A stretch of DNA of 64,000 bases from Kribbella albertanoniae. GTDB taxonomy: Bacteria > Actinomycetota > Actinomycetes > Propionibacteriales > Kribbellaceae. The stretch covers positions 1 through 64,000 of the forward strand of contig NZ_SMKA01000005.1 of the NCBI RefSeq assembly GCF_004348455.1, given 5' to 3'. The notes under the pieces were generated by a model. That model made no database searches and had not been told where the DNA came from. It saw nothing but the letters and a program-made list of their open reading frames with translations. Of the stretch, positions 49,510 through 58,948 are shown piece by piece; the first letter of the stretch is position 1; every line of letters starts with the position of its first letter. The translations under genes and the position numbers were made by a program.

Positions 49510-50250
49510 TTAGAAACTGGTGGCTCGTGCTCGCGGGGTTTGGGTCATCCGGAGTTCGGTGGTGAAGGCGTAGCGGTCGCCTCGGTAGAGCGCCGAGGTG
49601 TACTCGAAGACGCGGTCGCGACTGTCGAAGCTGATGCCGTGGGTGGCCAGACACGGCTGGGTGACCGGGATGTCGAGCCAGGCGGCGGTCTTGGCGTCGG
49701 GCATGACTGGTTCGAGCCGCGACGTGCCGCTGACCACGTCGATGCCGTAGCGGTTCGTCAGCAGGTCGTACATGGACCCGTTGAGATCCTCGGCCTCCAG
49801 GCCGGGAACGTAGGCCGCGGGCAAAGTGGTCCGCTCGACCACCATCGGGAAGTCGTCGGCCAGCCGCAATCGGGTGAACGCGATGATCGGATCCCCGACC
49901 GGAATCCGCAGCCTCCGAGCGGCTGCCCGCTCAGCCTTCTGGTGGCGGAACTCGAGTACCTGGTTGCCCGGCCGCATCCCGCGCCGGCGGATGTCCTCGG
50001 AGAACCCGATCATCCCCAGCCAGCGCGCCACCTTCGGGCGGGTGGTGTACGTGCCGCTGCCGTGCCGCCGTACCAGCAGCTCTTCGATCACGAGCTCGTC
50101 GACAGCACGACGCAACGTCATCCGTGCCACGTTCCAGCGCACGGCCAGCTCCCGTTCGGGCGGCAGCGCAGCGCCCTCCGGCAGCGTGTCGATCAAACTC
50201 AGCAACAACGCCCGGATCTCGGCGGCCTTCCCCGGCAGCGAACCATGCAT
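49510..50250 (-). CDS. GntR-family (HutC/UTRA) regulator
   Basis: A 246-residue protein from [16 protein letters not shown]. It has a GntR winged helix ([20 protein letters not shown]) and a UTRA effector domain from about 80 on ([40 protein letters not shown]). An in-frame ATG at 50274 adds eight residues and has a better purine-rich leader, so the start is uncertain. It leads the operon with the two hydrolases and is divergent from the acyl-CoA operon. Confidence 0.84.
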   Translation of the reverse strand: MHGSLPGKAAEIRALLLSLIDTLPEGAALPPERELAVRWNVARMTLRRAVDELVIEELLVRRHGSGTYTTRPKVARWLGMIGFSEDIRRRGMRPGNQVLEFRHQKAERAAARRLRIPVGDPIIAFTRLRLADDFPMVVERTTLPAAYVPGLEAEDLNGSMYDLLTNRYGIDVVSGTSRLEPVMPDAKTAAWLDIPVTQPCLATHGISFDSRDRVFEYTSALYRGDRYAFTTELRMTQTPRARATSF

Positions 50251-50642
50251 GCCTCTTGGGTAACACCCCAGCATGCCCCACCGAAAGCTTTTCCACCGCC
50301 GTCGAAGCCATCCTCACTAGACCACCGAAGAACCCGGGCCGCGCGAGCGCATCAGGTCCACTTGGGTACGGCGATTGTGGTGGGGCGGCGAGGCGGACCT
50401 GCGCCACTGATCAACCCGCTCCTGACCGCTTCAGGCCGCTCGCGCTGAGCGGGAACCCAGCAGGCCGCGCGCAGTTGGTCAGTGCTGGCGGTCCGCACAT
50501 CCGATTGGTCCACCAGGAACCGGGTAGCTGGAGAGCGCGCTGTCCGTCCTCGAAAGTCTTCATTCGGAAAACAAGCGCGCTTGATTCTTTTTGGGGATCG
50601 TGCCAATGTCGGGGGCACGATCTCCACCCCCTGGGAGTGCGC
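50251..50642. other. Gene-free stretch of about 390 bp between divergent operons
   Basis: No protein-like frame. It holds the palindrome at 50596-50622 just before the acyl-CoA operon and, if the longer GntR start is used, eight codons of that gene at the left end. Promoters for both operons must lie here, but no strong -10/-35 pair stands out. Confidence 0.5.
50596..50622. promoter_or_regulatory. Palindrome before the acyl-CoA operon, candidate operator
   Basis: GATCGTGCC and GGCACGATC are perfect 9-bp arms with a 9-base spacer, ending 20 bp before the first start codon (50643). The stem extends by further G-C pairs on both sides. It may be the operator of the operon's own TetR protein (60507) or of the divergent GntR protein, or a leader hairpin. 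Confidence 0.5.
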
Positions 50643-51431
50643 GTGCTTGTTGACGAGGTGCTGGCGGATCTGTGGGCCGAGGGTGCTGAGCTGGATCGGC
50701 TTGTTGGTGGGTTGGCTGCTGACGAGTGGGCTCGGCCGACGCCGGCTGACGGATGGACGATCGCGCATCAGATTGCGCATCTGGCGTGGACGGATGAGGC
50801 CGCGCGGATGGCGGTGGCAGAGCCGGAGGGGTTTGCGGAGCTGCTCAAGCAGGGGGCGGCCAATCCGACTGGGTACGTCGACGATGCGGCGGCTGAGGGT
50901 GCGGCGCTGCCGCCGGATCAGTTGCTGGTGTATTGGCGGGAGTCGCGGGCGGACCTGGCCGAGGTGCTGAAGGGGGTGCCGGCTGGGGAGAAGATTCCGT
51001 GGTTCGGGCCGCCGATGAGCGCTACGTCGATGGCTACTGCGCGGCTGATGGAGACGTGGGCGCACGGGCAGGATGTGGCTGATGCGCTGGGGGTTCGGCG
51101 GCTGCCGAGCAATCGGCTGCGGCATGTTGCGCATCTGGCGGTGCGGACGCGCGGGTTCGCGTACCTGCTGCACGGGCGGACGGCACCGGACGCCGAGATT
51201 CGGGTCGAGTTGACCGGGCCGGATGGGGATGTGTGGAGCTGGGGGCCGGAGGATGCGGCGCAGCGGGTGAGTGGGCCGGCGTTGGACTTCTGTTTGCTGG
51301 CGACTCAGCGGCGGCATCGCGACGATCTCGCGGTTGTCGCCGAGGGTGCGGATGCGGACGAGTGGCTGGGGATCGTGCAGGCGTTCGCGGGGTTGCCGGG
51401 TAAGGGACGCGAGCCGGGGCAGTTCGCGTGA
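50643..51431 (+). CDS. TIGR03084-family metal-binding (DinB-like) protein
   Basis: A 262-residue protein of the TIGR03084 type. Its N-terminal MDMPI/DinB-like helical bundle carries the putative metal ligands in [17 protein letters not shown] (near 38-54) and in [16 protein letters not shown] (near 140). GTG 50643 has GGGAG five bases upstream. The family regularly travels with AtuA and acyl-CoA carboxylase genes, and its exact role is unknown. It leads an operon of eight genes and overlaps the next by four bases (GTGA). Confidence 0.84.
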   Translation: MLVDEVLADLWAEGAELDRLVGGLAADEWARPTPADGWTIAHQIAHLAWTDEAARMAVAEPEGFAELLKQGAANPTGYVDDAAAEGAALPPDQLLVYWRESRADLAEVLKGVPAGEKIPWFGPPMSATSMATARLMETWAHGQDVADALGVRRLPSNRLRHVAHLAVRTRGFAYLLHGRTAPDAEIRVELTGPDGDVWSWGPEDAAQRVSGPALDFCLLATQRRHRDDLAVVAEGADADEWLGIVQAFAGLPGKGREPGQFA

Positions 51432-53140
51432 ACGCGCCCATCCGGATCGGGAACGCTTCGGGGTTCTATGGAGATCGGTTCAGCGCGGTGCAGGAGATGC
51501 TGACCGGTGGGCCGCTGGATGTGCTGACCGGGGACTACCTGGCTGAGCTGACGATGTTGATCCTCGGGCGGGATCGCCTGAAGGATCCGTCGCTCGGCTA
51601 TGCGCGGACGTTCCTGAAGCAGCTCGAAACCAGTCTCGGCGAGGCGCTCGATCGGGGCGTGAAGATCGTCAGCAACGCCGGCGGCCTGAACCCGGCTGGC
51701 CTCGCGCAAGCGATCCAAGAACTCGCGGACCGCCTCGGCCTGCATCCGAAGATCGCGTACGTCGAGGGCGACGACCTGCTCGCCCGAGCCGCCGAGCTCG
51801 ACCTCGGTACGCCGTTGACGGCCAACGCGTATCTCGGCGCCTGGGGAATCGCCGAGGCACTGCAGGCCGGGGCCGACGTCGTCGTGACCGGTCGCGTCAC
51901 CGACGCATCCGTGATCGTCGGACCCGCCGCGGCGCACCACGGATGGAAGCGGACCCAGTACGACGAACTCGCGGGCGCGGTGGCCGCCGGGCATGTGATC
52001 GAGTGCGGCTGCCAGGCAACGGGCGGCAACTACTCGTTCTTCAGCGAGATCCGCGACCTCGGCCGGCCCGGGTTCCCGATCGCGGAGATCCATGCGGACG
52101 GCAGCAGCATCATCACCAAACATGACAAGACCGGTGGCGCGGTCACGATCGACACGGTCAAGGCACAGTTGCTGTACGAGATCACCGGCGCCCGGTATGC
52201 CGGTCCGGACGTGACCACCCGCCTCGACACGATCGAACTCAGCGAAGACGGTGACGACCGGATCCGGATCAGCGGGGTCCGTGGTGAGGCGCCACCGCCG
52301 ACGTACAAGGTCTCGTTGAACAGCGTGGGCGGCTTCCGCAACGAGGTGACCTTCGTGCTGACCGGCTTGCAGTTGGAGGAGAAGGCCGAGCTGGTCAAGG
52401 CGCAGCTCGAGCGAGGGCTCGCGAAGCAGCCGGCCGAGCTGCAGTGGACGCTCGCCTGGACGGAGAAGCCGAACGCGGATTCCGAGGAGGAGGCCAGCGT
52501 CTTCCTGCGCTGCGCGGTGAAGGATCCGGATCCGAAGGTGGTCGGCCGGGCGTTCTCCAGTGCTGCGGTCGAGTTGGCGTTGTCGAGCTACCCCGGGTTC
52601 CACGCGGTCGCGCCGCCTGGGGACGGATCGCCGTACGGCGTCTTCCGGGCCGGGTACGTCGATATCCACGAGGTGGAGCACGTCGTCGTACTGCCCGATG
52701 GGGCGCGGGTGATCATCGAACCTGCAGCGGAGACGCAGCCTCTGACTCCGGCTGAGGATGCGGGGCTGCCGATCCCGTTGCCGTCGCTGGCGTCGACGGG
52801 TCGGCCGCGGACGCGTGAGGTTCCGCTCGGACGGCTCGTGGGTGCGCGGTCCGGGGACAAGGGCGGCGACGCGAACGTCGGGGTGTGGGTGCGCGACGAG
52901 AAGGCGTGGCGGTGGTTGGCGCACACGCTGACTGTTGAGCTGTTCCAGGAGTTGCTGCCGGAGACTGCCGAGCTGACCGTGACGCGGTACCTGCTGCCCA
53001 ATCTGCTGGCGATGAACTTCGTGGTCGAGGGGTTGCTGGGTGAAGGGGTTGCCGCGCAGGCGCGGTTCGATCCGCAGGCCAAGGCGGTCGGCGAATGGTT
53101 GCGATCTCGATATGTCGACATCCCGGAGATGTTGCTGTGA
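51428..53140 (+). CDS. AtuA-like protein (acyclic terpene utilisation family)
   Basis: A 570-residue protein of the AtuA/DUF1446 family: [20 protein letters not shown] at the start, [19 protein letters not shown] near 80-98, [17 protein letters not shown] near 155-170, [17 protein letters not shown] near 185, and the C-terminal segment [19 protein letters not shown] near 475. The Pseudomonas atu cluster degrades citronellol and geraniol via CoA esters, with AtuA of undefined step. Here it is coupled by GTGA overlaps on both sides. Confidence 0.86.
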   Translation: MNAPIRIGNASGFYGDRFSAVQEMLTGGPLDVLTGDYLAELTMLILGRDRLKDPSLGYARTFLKQLETSLGEALDRGVKIVSNAGGLNPAGLAQAIQELADRLGLHPKIAYVEGDDLLARAAELDLGTPLTANAYLGAWGIAEALQAGADVVVTGRVTDASVIVGPAAAHHGWKRTQYDELAGAVAAGHVIECGCQATGGNYSFFSEIRDLGRPGFPIAEIHADGSSIITKHDKTGGAVTIDTVKAQLLYEITGARYAGPDVTTRLDTIELSEDGDDRIRISGVRGEAPPPTYKVSLNSVGGFRNEVTFVLTGLQLEEKAELVKAQLERGLAKQPAELQWTLAWTEKPNADSEEEASVFLRCAVKDPDPKVVGRAFSSAAVELALSSYPGFHAVAPPGDGSPYGVFRAGYVDIHEVEHVVVLPDGARVIIEPAAETQPLTPAEDAGLPIPLPSLASTGRPRTREVPLGRLVGARSGDKGGDANVGVWVRDEKAWRWLAHTLTVELFQELLPETAELTVTRYLLPNLLAMNFVVEGLLGEGVAAQARFDPQAKAVGEWLRSRYVDIPEMLL

Positions 53141-54264
53141 GCGCCGAACGGTTAGCACTGAGAGAGAGCGTGCGGCGGTTCATGGCGGCGGAGGTGTTGC
53201 CGCAGCTGGATCAGTGGGAACGGGACGGCGAGCTGCCGCGAGAACTGCACAAGAAGGCTGGTGCGCTGGGGCTGCTCGGGGTGGCGTTTCCCGAGGAGGT
53301 CGGCGGGGGCGGTGGGTCGTTGCGCGACATGCTCGCGGTGGTTGAGGAGATGCATTACGCGGGCGGTTCGGGTGGGTTGGTCGCGTCGCTGCTCACCTGT
53401 GGAATCGCCGTACCGCATATCGTTGCTGCGGGCAATCAAGAGCAGATCGACCGGTGGGTGCTGCCGACGCTGGAAGGCGAACTGATCGGCGCGCTCGCGA
53501 TCACCGAACCCGATGGTGGTTCGGATGTTGCGTCGCTGCGGACGACCGCCGTACGCGATGGTGATTTCTTTGTGGTCAATGGCGCGAAGACCTACATCAC
53601 CTCAGGGGTGCGCGCGGACTTCGTCACGACTGCGGTCCGCACGGAGGGTCCGGGTGCGCACGGGGTCAGTCTGCTGGTGCTGGAACGCGGGATGTTCGAG
53701 GTGTCGCGGAAGCTGGAGAAGATGGGCTGGCTCTGCTCGGACACTGCCGAGCTGAGCTTCACTGATGTCCGGGTGCCGGTGCAGAACCTCGTCGGCGCGC
53801 CGGGTTCGGGCTTCGTCCAACTGGCGGTGAACTTCGTGGCTGAACGACTCACGCTCGCCGTCCAGGCGTACGCCGGCGCACAGCGCGCGCTCGACCTGAC
53901 TGTGCGGTGGTGCCGGGATCGGGAGACGTTCGGGCGACCGTTGATCTCGCGGCAGACGGTTCAGCACACGCTCACCGAGATGGCCCGGCGGATCGACGTC
54001 GCGCGGGTGTACGTGCAGCACGTCGCCGAGCGGGCCGAGCGTGGCGATGACGTGATCGCGGAGACGTGTTTCGCGAAGAACACGGCGGTCGAGGCCGGGC
54101 AGTGGGTGTGCGACCAGGCGCTGCAGTTGCACGGCGGGCTCGGGTACATGCGCGAGTCCGAGATCGAGCGCCAGTACCGCGACCAACGCATCCTCGGCAT
54201 CGGCGGTGGTGCGACCGAAATCCTCACCAGCCTGGCAGCCAAACGACTGGGGTACACCTCATGA
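53137..54264 (+). CDS. Acyl-CoA dehydrogenase
   Basis: A 375-residue flavoenzyme: ALAITEPDGGSDVASLRTTA (FAD motif near 125), VNGAKTYITSGVRADFVTTA, WLCSDTAELSFTDVRVP, and the C-terminal LHGGLGYMRESEIERQYRD and GATEILTSLAAKRL. GTG 53137 starts within the AtuA stop (GTGA). It introduces a double bond into an acyl-CoA and passes electrons to ETF. It precedes the carboxylase subunits, as expected for a branched-chain or terpenoid acyl-CoA route. Confidence 0.9.
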   Translation: MSAERLALRESVRRFMAAEVLPQLDQWERDGELPRELHKKAGALGLLGVAFPEEVGGGGGSLRDMLAVVEEMHYAGGSGGLVASLLTCGIAVPHIVAAGNQEQIDRWVLPTLEGELIGALAITEPDGGSDVASLRTTAVRDGDFFVVNGAKTYITSGVRADFVTTAVRTEGPGAHGVSLLVLERGMFEVSRKLEKMGWLCSDTAELSFTDVRVPVQNLVGAPGSGFVQLAVNFVAERLTLAVQAYAGAQRALDLTVRWCRDRETFGRPLISRQTVQHTLTEMARRIDVARVYVQHVAERAERGDDVIAETCFAKNTAVEAGQWVCDQALQLHGGLGYMRESEIERQYRDQRILGIGGGATEILTSLAAKRLGYTS

Positions 54265-55865
54265 GCACCGTAACGTCCGAACATCCGGAGACCACGCCCT
54301 CCGATCCTTCGGACGTTAATCGTCGGGGGATGCTGGACAAGCTCGCGGCACTCGACGCTGAGCATGCGAAGGCGTTGGCGGGGGGTGGGGAGAAGTATGT
54401 GGCGCGGCATCACGCGCGCGGGAAGTTGCTGGCGCGGGAGCGGATCGAGTTGCTGATTGATCCGGACAGCGCGTTTCTGGAGTTGTCGCCGTTGGCTGGG
54501 TGGGGGTCGGACTTCACGGTTGGCGCGAGTTTGGTGACGGGGATCGGCGTCGTGGAGGGCGTTGAGTGTCTGATCACGGCGAATGACCCGACCGTGAAGG
54601 GTGGCGCGAGTAACCCGTGGACGTTGCGGAAGGCGTTGCGGTCGGACGAGATCGCGCGGGCGAACCGGCTGCCGGTGATCAGCCTGGTCGAGTCCGGCGG
54701 CGCGGATCTGCCGACGCAGAAGGAGATCTTCATCCCGGGCGGCGCGATGTTCCGGAATCTGACCCGGCTGTCGGCCGAAGGGATCCCGACGATCGCGCTG
54801 GTGTTCGGCAATTCGACCGCGGGCGGTGCGTACATCCCGGGGATGAGCGACTACGTGGTGATGGTCGACGGGGGCGCGAAGGTGTTCCTGGCCGGGCCGC
54901 CGCTGGTGAAGATGGCGACCGGTGAGGACGCCGACGACGAATCGCTCGGTGGTGCGTCGATGCACGCGCGGAAGTCGGGGCTGGCGGACTACTTCGCGGT
55001 CGACGAGCAGGACGCGATCCGGCTCGGGCGGCAGATCGTGTCGCGGTTGAACTGGACGAAGCAGGGGCCCGCGGCAGCGCCGTCGTACCGGGAGCCTTTG
55101 TACGACGCGGACGAGCTGCTCGACATCGTGCCGGGGGATCTGAAGATCCCGTTCGATCCGCGGGACGTGATCGCTCGGGTGGTGGACGGGTCGGTGTTTG
55201 ACGAGTTCAAGCCGTTGTACGGGTCGTCGCTGGCGACTGGATGGGCGTCGGTGCACGGGTATCCGGTGGGGATTCTGGCGAACGCGCGCGGCGTGCTGTT
55301 CAGCGAGGAGTCGCAAAAGGCGGCACAGTTCATCCAGCTGGCGAATCGGTCGGATACGCCGCTGATCTTCCTGCACAACACGACCGGGTACATGGTCGGT
55401 CAGGAGTATGAGCAGGGCGGGATCATCAAGCACGGTGCGCAGATGATCAACGCGGTCGCCAACTCCAAGGTGCCGCACGTATCGATCCTGATGGGCGCGT
55501 CGTACGGCGCCGGGCACTACGGGATGTGTGGGCGCGCGTTCGATCCACGGTTCCTGTTCGCGTGGCCGTCGGCGAAGTCGGCGGTGATGGGGCCGCAGCA
55601 GTTGGCCGGGGTGTTGTCGATCGTGGCGCGGGCTGCTTCGGAGGCGAAGGGGCTGCCGTACGACGAGGACGGGGACGCGAAGATGCGCGCGTACGTCGAG
55701 GGTCAGATCGAGGCGGAGTCGCTGCCGATGTTCCTCTCCGGACGCCTGTACGACGACGGTGTCATCGATCCCCGGGATACGCGAACCGTGCTGGGTATCT
55801 GTCTGTCCGCGATCCACTCCGCACCGGTGGAGGGCACGTCCTCCTTCGGTGTCTTTCGGCTGTGA
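54261..55865 (+). CDS. Acyl-CoA carboxylase, carboxyltransferase (beta) subunit
   Basis: A 534-residue carboxyltransferase of the methylcrotonyl/geranyl-CoA carboxylase type. It has LDAEHAKALAGGGEKYVARHH near 30-50, the oxyanion-forming GNSTAGGAYIPGMSDYVVMV near 180-200, FLHNTTGYMVGQEYEQGGII near 370-390 and LMGASYGAGHYGMCGRAFDP near 415. It transfers carboxyl from biotin to an enoyl-CoA. The start overlaps the dehydrogenase stop (ATGA). Residues 4-19 are encoded by a palindromic repeat shared with 23921, an apparent insertion. Confidence 0.92.
   Translation: MSTVTSEHPETTPSDPSDVNRRGMLDKLAALDAEHAKALAGGGEKYVARHHARGKLLARERIELLIDPDSAFLELSPLAGWGSDFTVGASLVTGIGVVEGVECLITANDPTVKGGASNPWTLRKALRSDEIARANRLPVISLVESGGADLPTQKEIFIPGGAMFRNLTRLSAEGIPTIALVFGNSTAGGAYIPGMSDYVVMVDGGAKVFLAGPPLVKMATGEDADDESLGGASMHARKSGLADYFAVDEQDAIRLGRQIVSRLNWTKQGPAAAPSYREPLYDADELLDIVPGDLKIPFDPRDVIARVVDGSVFDEFKPLYGSSLATGWASVHGYPVGILANARGVLFSEESQKAAQFIQLANRSDTPLIFLHNTTGYMVGQEYEQGGIIKHGAQMINAVANSKVPHVSILMGASYGAGHYGMCGRAFDPRFLFAWPSAKSAVMGPQQLAGVLSIVARAASEAKGLPYDEDGDAKMRAYVEGQIEAESLPMFLSGRLYDDGVIDPRDTRTVLGICLSAIHSAPVEGTSSFGVFRL
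54272..54317. repeat. Palindromic repeat copy B, 46 bp, inside a coding region
   Basis: AACGTCCGAA and TTCGGACGTT bound a 46-bp copy of the repeat at 23921-23979, minus one 13-bp duplication. It lies at codons 4-19 of the carboxyltransferase gene and is read without a stop as VTSEHPETTPSDPSDV. The rest of the protein looks complete. In-frame short palindromes of this kind recall the Rickettsia RPE type. Confidence 0.75.
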
Positions 55866-55897
55866 TCCGGATGTCCACTTCAGCCAAGGAGCCGCGC

Positions 55898-57781
55898 GTG
55901 ATCACATCCGTGCTTGTTGCCAACCGCGGGGAGATCGCTCGTCGGGTGTTCCGGACAGCTCGGTCGTTGGGGCTGTCGACAGTCGCCGTTTACTCCACGG
56001 CTGACGCCGATGCGCCGTACGTCGATGAGGCGGATGCGGCGGTGCATTTGCCGGGGAACGCGCCTGGGGAGACGTATCTGCGCGGGGAGTTGGTGATTGA
56101 GGCGGCGCTGCGGGCGGGGGCGGATGCGGTGCATCCGGGGTATGGGTTCCTGTCGGAGAACGCTGGGTTTGCCCAAGCGGTGATCGAGGCTGGGTTGACG
56201 TGGATCGGGCCGCCGGTGGATGCGATCTCGTCGATGGGTTCGAAGATCGAGGCTAAGAAGCTGATGGCCGCGGCTGGGGTGCCGGTATTGGCTGAGCTCA
56301 CGCCGGCTGAGGTTTCGGAGGCTGACCTGCCGGTGCTCGTGAAGGCCTCGGCGGGTGGTGGTGGGCGCGGGATGCGGGTGGTGTCGCGGCTCGCGGATCT
56401 GCCGGGTGAGATCGAGGCGGCGTCGGCGGAGGCGTTGTCGGCGTTCGGAGATGGGACTGTTTTTTGCGAGCGGTATCTGCCGGCCGGGCGGCATGTCGAG
56501 GTGCAGATCCTGGCTGATCAGCACGGGACGATCTGGGCGGTCGGGGAGCGGGAGTGCTCGATCCAGCGGCGGCATCAGAAGGTGGTCGAGGAGGCGCCGT
56601 CGCCGTTGGTTTCCCGCATCCCATCCATGCGTCCGTTGCTGTTCGACGCGGCCCGGAAGGCTGCGGCGGCGATCAGTTACGTCGGGGCGGGGACCGTTGA
56701 GTTCCTGGCTGATGAGGACGGGAACTTCTACTTCCTCGAGATGAACACCCGCCTCCAGGTTGAGCACCCGGTCACGGAAGAGACCACAGGGCTGGACCTT
56801 GTGGAGCTGCAGATCGCGGTTGCGGACGGCCTAAAGCTTTCGGACGAGCCGCCTCCCACCGTGGGGCATGCGATCGAAGTGCGCTTGTACGCCGAGGACC
56901 CGCACCACGACTGGCAGCCGCAGACCGGTGTGCTTCACAAGTTCGCGGTGGATCCGAGTGTGCGGGTGGACTCGGGGGTGGAGGATGGGTCGATCGTCTC
57001 CCCTTACTACGACTCGATGCTGGCCAAGGTGGTTGCCTTCGGCCCCGATCGGACAGCCGTTGCGAGGCGGTTGGCGGGGGTTCTGGAGCGGGCGACCATC
57101 CATGGGGTGGGTACCAACCGGGACCTGCTCGCGTGGATCTTGAGGCATCCGGCGTTCTTGGCTGGGGAGACTGATACTGCGTTCTTCGCCACGCACGGGA
57201 TTGGTGGGGCCGCTGGGTCCGCGGAGATGGCTGCGCTGGCGGCGGCGTTGGCGGACGCGGCGGGGCGGACCGGGCCGGTTCGGGTGCCTAGTGGGTGGCG
57301 GAACTTGGCGTCGCAGCCCCAGCGGAAGAGCTATCGGGTGGGCGAAACCACTTATGACGTGGAGTATCGGCTGACCCGGGACGGGTTGGTGGTCGAGGGC
57401 AACATTCAGCTGGTCGAGAGTTCGCCGGAGCGCGTCGTACTGGAGATTGACGGCGTACGGCGGGTGTTCGAGGTGGCGGCGTACGACGGGCTGGTTTGTG
57501 TGGGGTCGGTCAATCTGATTCCGGTACCGCGGTTCGTGGATCCGTCGGAGCAGGTGGCAGCGGGGTCGTTGGTGGCGCCGATGCCGGGGACGGTGATCCG
57601 GGTCGGGGTCAAGGTCGGTGAGGTGGTGAAGCAGGGGCAGCCGCTGTTGTGGCTGGAGGCGATGAAGATGGAGCACACGATCGCCGCGCCGGTCGACGGT
57701 GTCGTCGGTGAGCTCAAGGTCGAAGCAGGTCAACAGGTCGAGGTCGGCGCCGTACTGGCTGTCGTTGGGGAGAACGCATGA
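55898..57781 (+). CDS. Acyl-CoA carboxylase, biotin carboxylase/BCCP (alpha) subunit
   Basis: A 627-residue biotin carboxylase fused to a biotin carrier domain. Visible are SVLVANRGEIARRVFRTARS at the start, the ATP-grasp loop VKASAGGGGRGMRVV near 150, EMNTRLQVEHPVTEETTG near 285, and the biotinyl Lys590 in LEAMKMEHTIAAP. GTG 55898 has AAGGAG six bases upstream; ATG 55871 in frame would add nine residues. It carboxylates biotin with bicarbonate and ATP for the beta subunit just upstream. It overlaps the next gene by four bases. Confidence 0.93.
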   Translation: MITSVLVANRGEIARRVFRTARSLGLSTVAVYSTADADAPYVDEADAAVHLPGNAPGETYLRGELVIEAALRAGADAVHPGYGFLSENAGFAQAVIEAGLTWIGPPVDAISSMGSKIEAKKLMAAAGVPVLAELTPAEVSEADLPVLVKASAGGGGRGMRVVSRLADLPGEIEAASAEALSAFGDGTVFCERYLPAGRHVEVQILADQHGTIWAVGERECSIQRRHQKVVEEAPSPLVSRIPSMRPLLFDAARKAAAAISYVGAGTVEFLADEDGNFYFLEMNTRLQVEHPVTEETTGLDLVELQIAVADGLKLSDEPPPTVGHAIEVRLYAEDPHHDWQPQTGVLHKFAVDPSVRVDSGVEDGSIVSPYYDSMLAKVVAFGPDRTAVARRLAGVLERATIHGVGTNRDLLAWILRHPAFLAGETDTAFFATHGIGGAAGSAEMAALAAALADAAGRTGPVRVPSGWRNLASQPQRKSYRVGETTYDVEYRLTRDGLVVEGNIQLVESSPERVVLEIDGVRRVFEVAAYDGLVCVGSVNLIPVPRFVDPSEQVAAGSLVAPMPGTVIRVGVKVGEVVKQGQPLLWLEAMKMEHTIAAPVDGVVGELKVEAGQQVEVGAVLAVVGENA

Positions 57782-58935
57782 GCTTCGTGGAGTCGGAAGA
57801 GCGTCAAGCGCTGCGCAAGGCGGTCGGCGAGCTGGGGAAGAAGTACGGCTACGAGTGGTTCGACAAGCAGGCGCGCAGCGGGGGGAACACCAGCGAGCTG
57901 TGGCAGGAGGCCGGGAAGCTGGGCTACCTCGGCGTCAACCTGCCCGAGGAGTACGGCGGCGGTGGCGGCGGCATGGGTGATCTGTCGATCGTGCTCGAGG
58001 AGCTCGGTACGGCGGGATGCCCGCTGCTGATGATGGTCGTGTCGTCGTCGATCGTCGGCACGGTGATCACGCGGTTCGGCACGGCTGAGCAGAAGCAGCA
58101 GTGGTTGCCCGGGCTGGCCGACGGGTCGACCACGATGGCGTTCGCGATCACCGAGCCCGATGCGGGATCGAATTCGCACCAGATCACCACGACTGCCCGC
58201 CGTACCGAGGACGGCTGGTCGTTGTCCGGGCGGAAGGTGTTCATCTCCGGACTCGACGTGGCACAGGCGATGCTGGTGGTCGGGCGGACCGAGGATGCCC
58301 GGACCGGCAAGCTGAAGCCGGCGTTGTTCGTCGTACCGACGGATGCGGCCGGGGTCGAGTTCCAGCAGATCGAGATGGATCTGATCAGCCCGGACAAGCA
58401 GTTCACGCTGTTCCTGGACGACGTTCAGCTGCCGCCAGAGGCGTTGGTCGGGTCCGAGGACGCGGCGCTGATGCAGTTGTTCGCGGGGCTGAACCCGGAG
58501 CGGATCATGGCGTCGGCGTTCGCGATCGGGATCGCCCGGCACGCGCTCGGCAAGGCGATCGCGTACGTCAAGGAGCGGACGGTCTGGAAGACTCCGATCG
58601 GCGCCCACCAGGCGATCGCGCACCCGCTGGCGCAGATCAAGATCGAGCTCGAACTGGCCCGGCTGATGATGCAGAAGGCGGCCGCGCTGTACGACGCCGG
58701 TGACGACCTGGGCGCGGGTGAGGCCGCGAACATGGCCAAGTACGCCGCGGGTGAGGTTGCGGTCCGCGCCACCGACCAGGCGGTCCAGTCGCTCGGCGGC
58801 AACGGCATGACCAAGGAGTACGGCGTCGCTGCGCTCTCCACGGCCGCTCGCGCGGCCCGGATCGCGCCGGTGAGCCGGGAGATGATCCTCAACTTCGTCG
58901 CCCAGCACAGCCTGGGTCTCCCCAAATCCTACTGA
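57778..58935 (+). CDS. Acyl-CoA dehydrogenase, second of the operon
   Basis: A 385-residue acyl-CoA dehydrogenase: VNLPEEYGGGGGGMGDLSIV near 58, TMAFAITEPDAGSNSHQITT near 118-137, SGRKVFISGLDVAQAMLVVG, and the late region AVQSLGGNGMTKEYGV. It differs clearly from the one at 53137, so the two probably act on different intermediates of the same chain. It starts inside the alpha-subunit stop (ATGA). Confidence 0.9.
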   Translation: MSFVESEERQALRKAVGELGKKYGYEWFDKQARSGGNTSELWQEAGKLGYLGVNLPEEYGGGGGGMGDLSIVLEELGTAGCPLLMMVVSSSIVGTVITRFGTAEQKQQWLPGLADGSTTMAFAITEPDAGSNSHQITTTARRTEDGWSLSGRKVFISGLDVAQAMLVVGRTEDARTGKLKPALFVVPTDAAGVEFQQIEMDLISPDKQFTLFLDDVQLPPEALVGSEDAALMQLFAGLNPERIMASAFAIGIARHALGKAIAYVKERTVWKTPIGAHQAIAHPLAQIKIELELARLMMQKAAALYDAGDDLGAGEAANMAKYAAGEVAVRATDQAVQSLGGNGMTKEYGVAALSTAARAARIAPVSREMILNFVAQHSLGLPKSY

Positions 58936-58948
58936 GAGGCCGCCGCCC

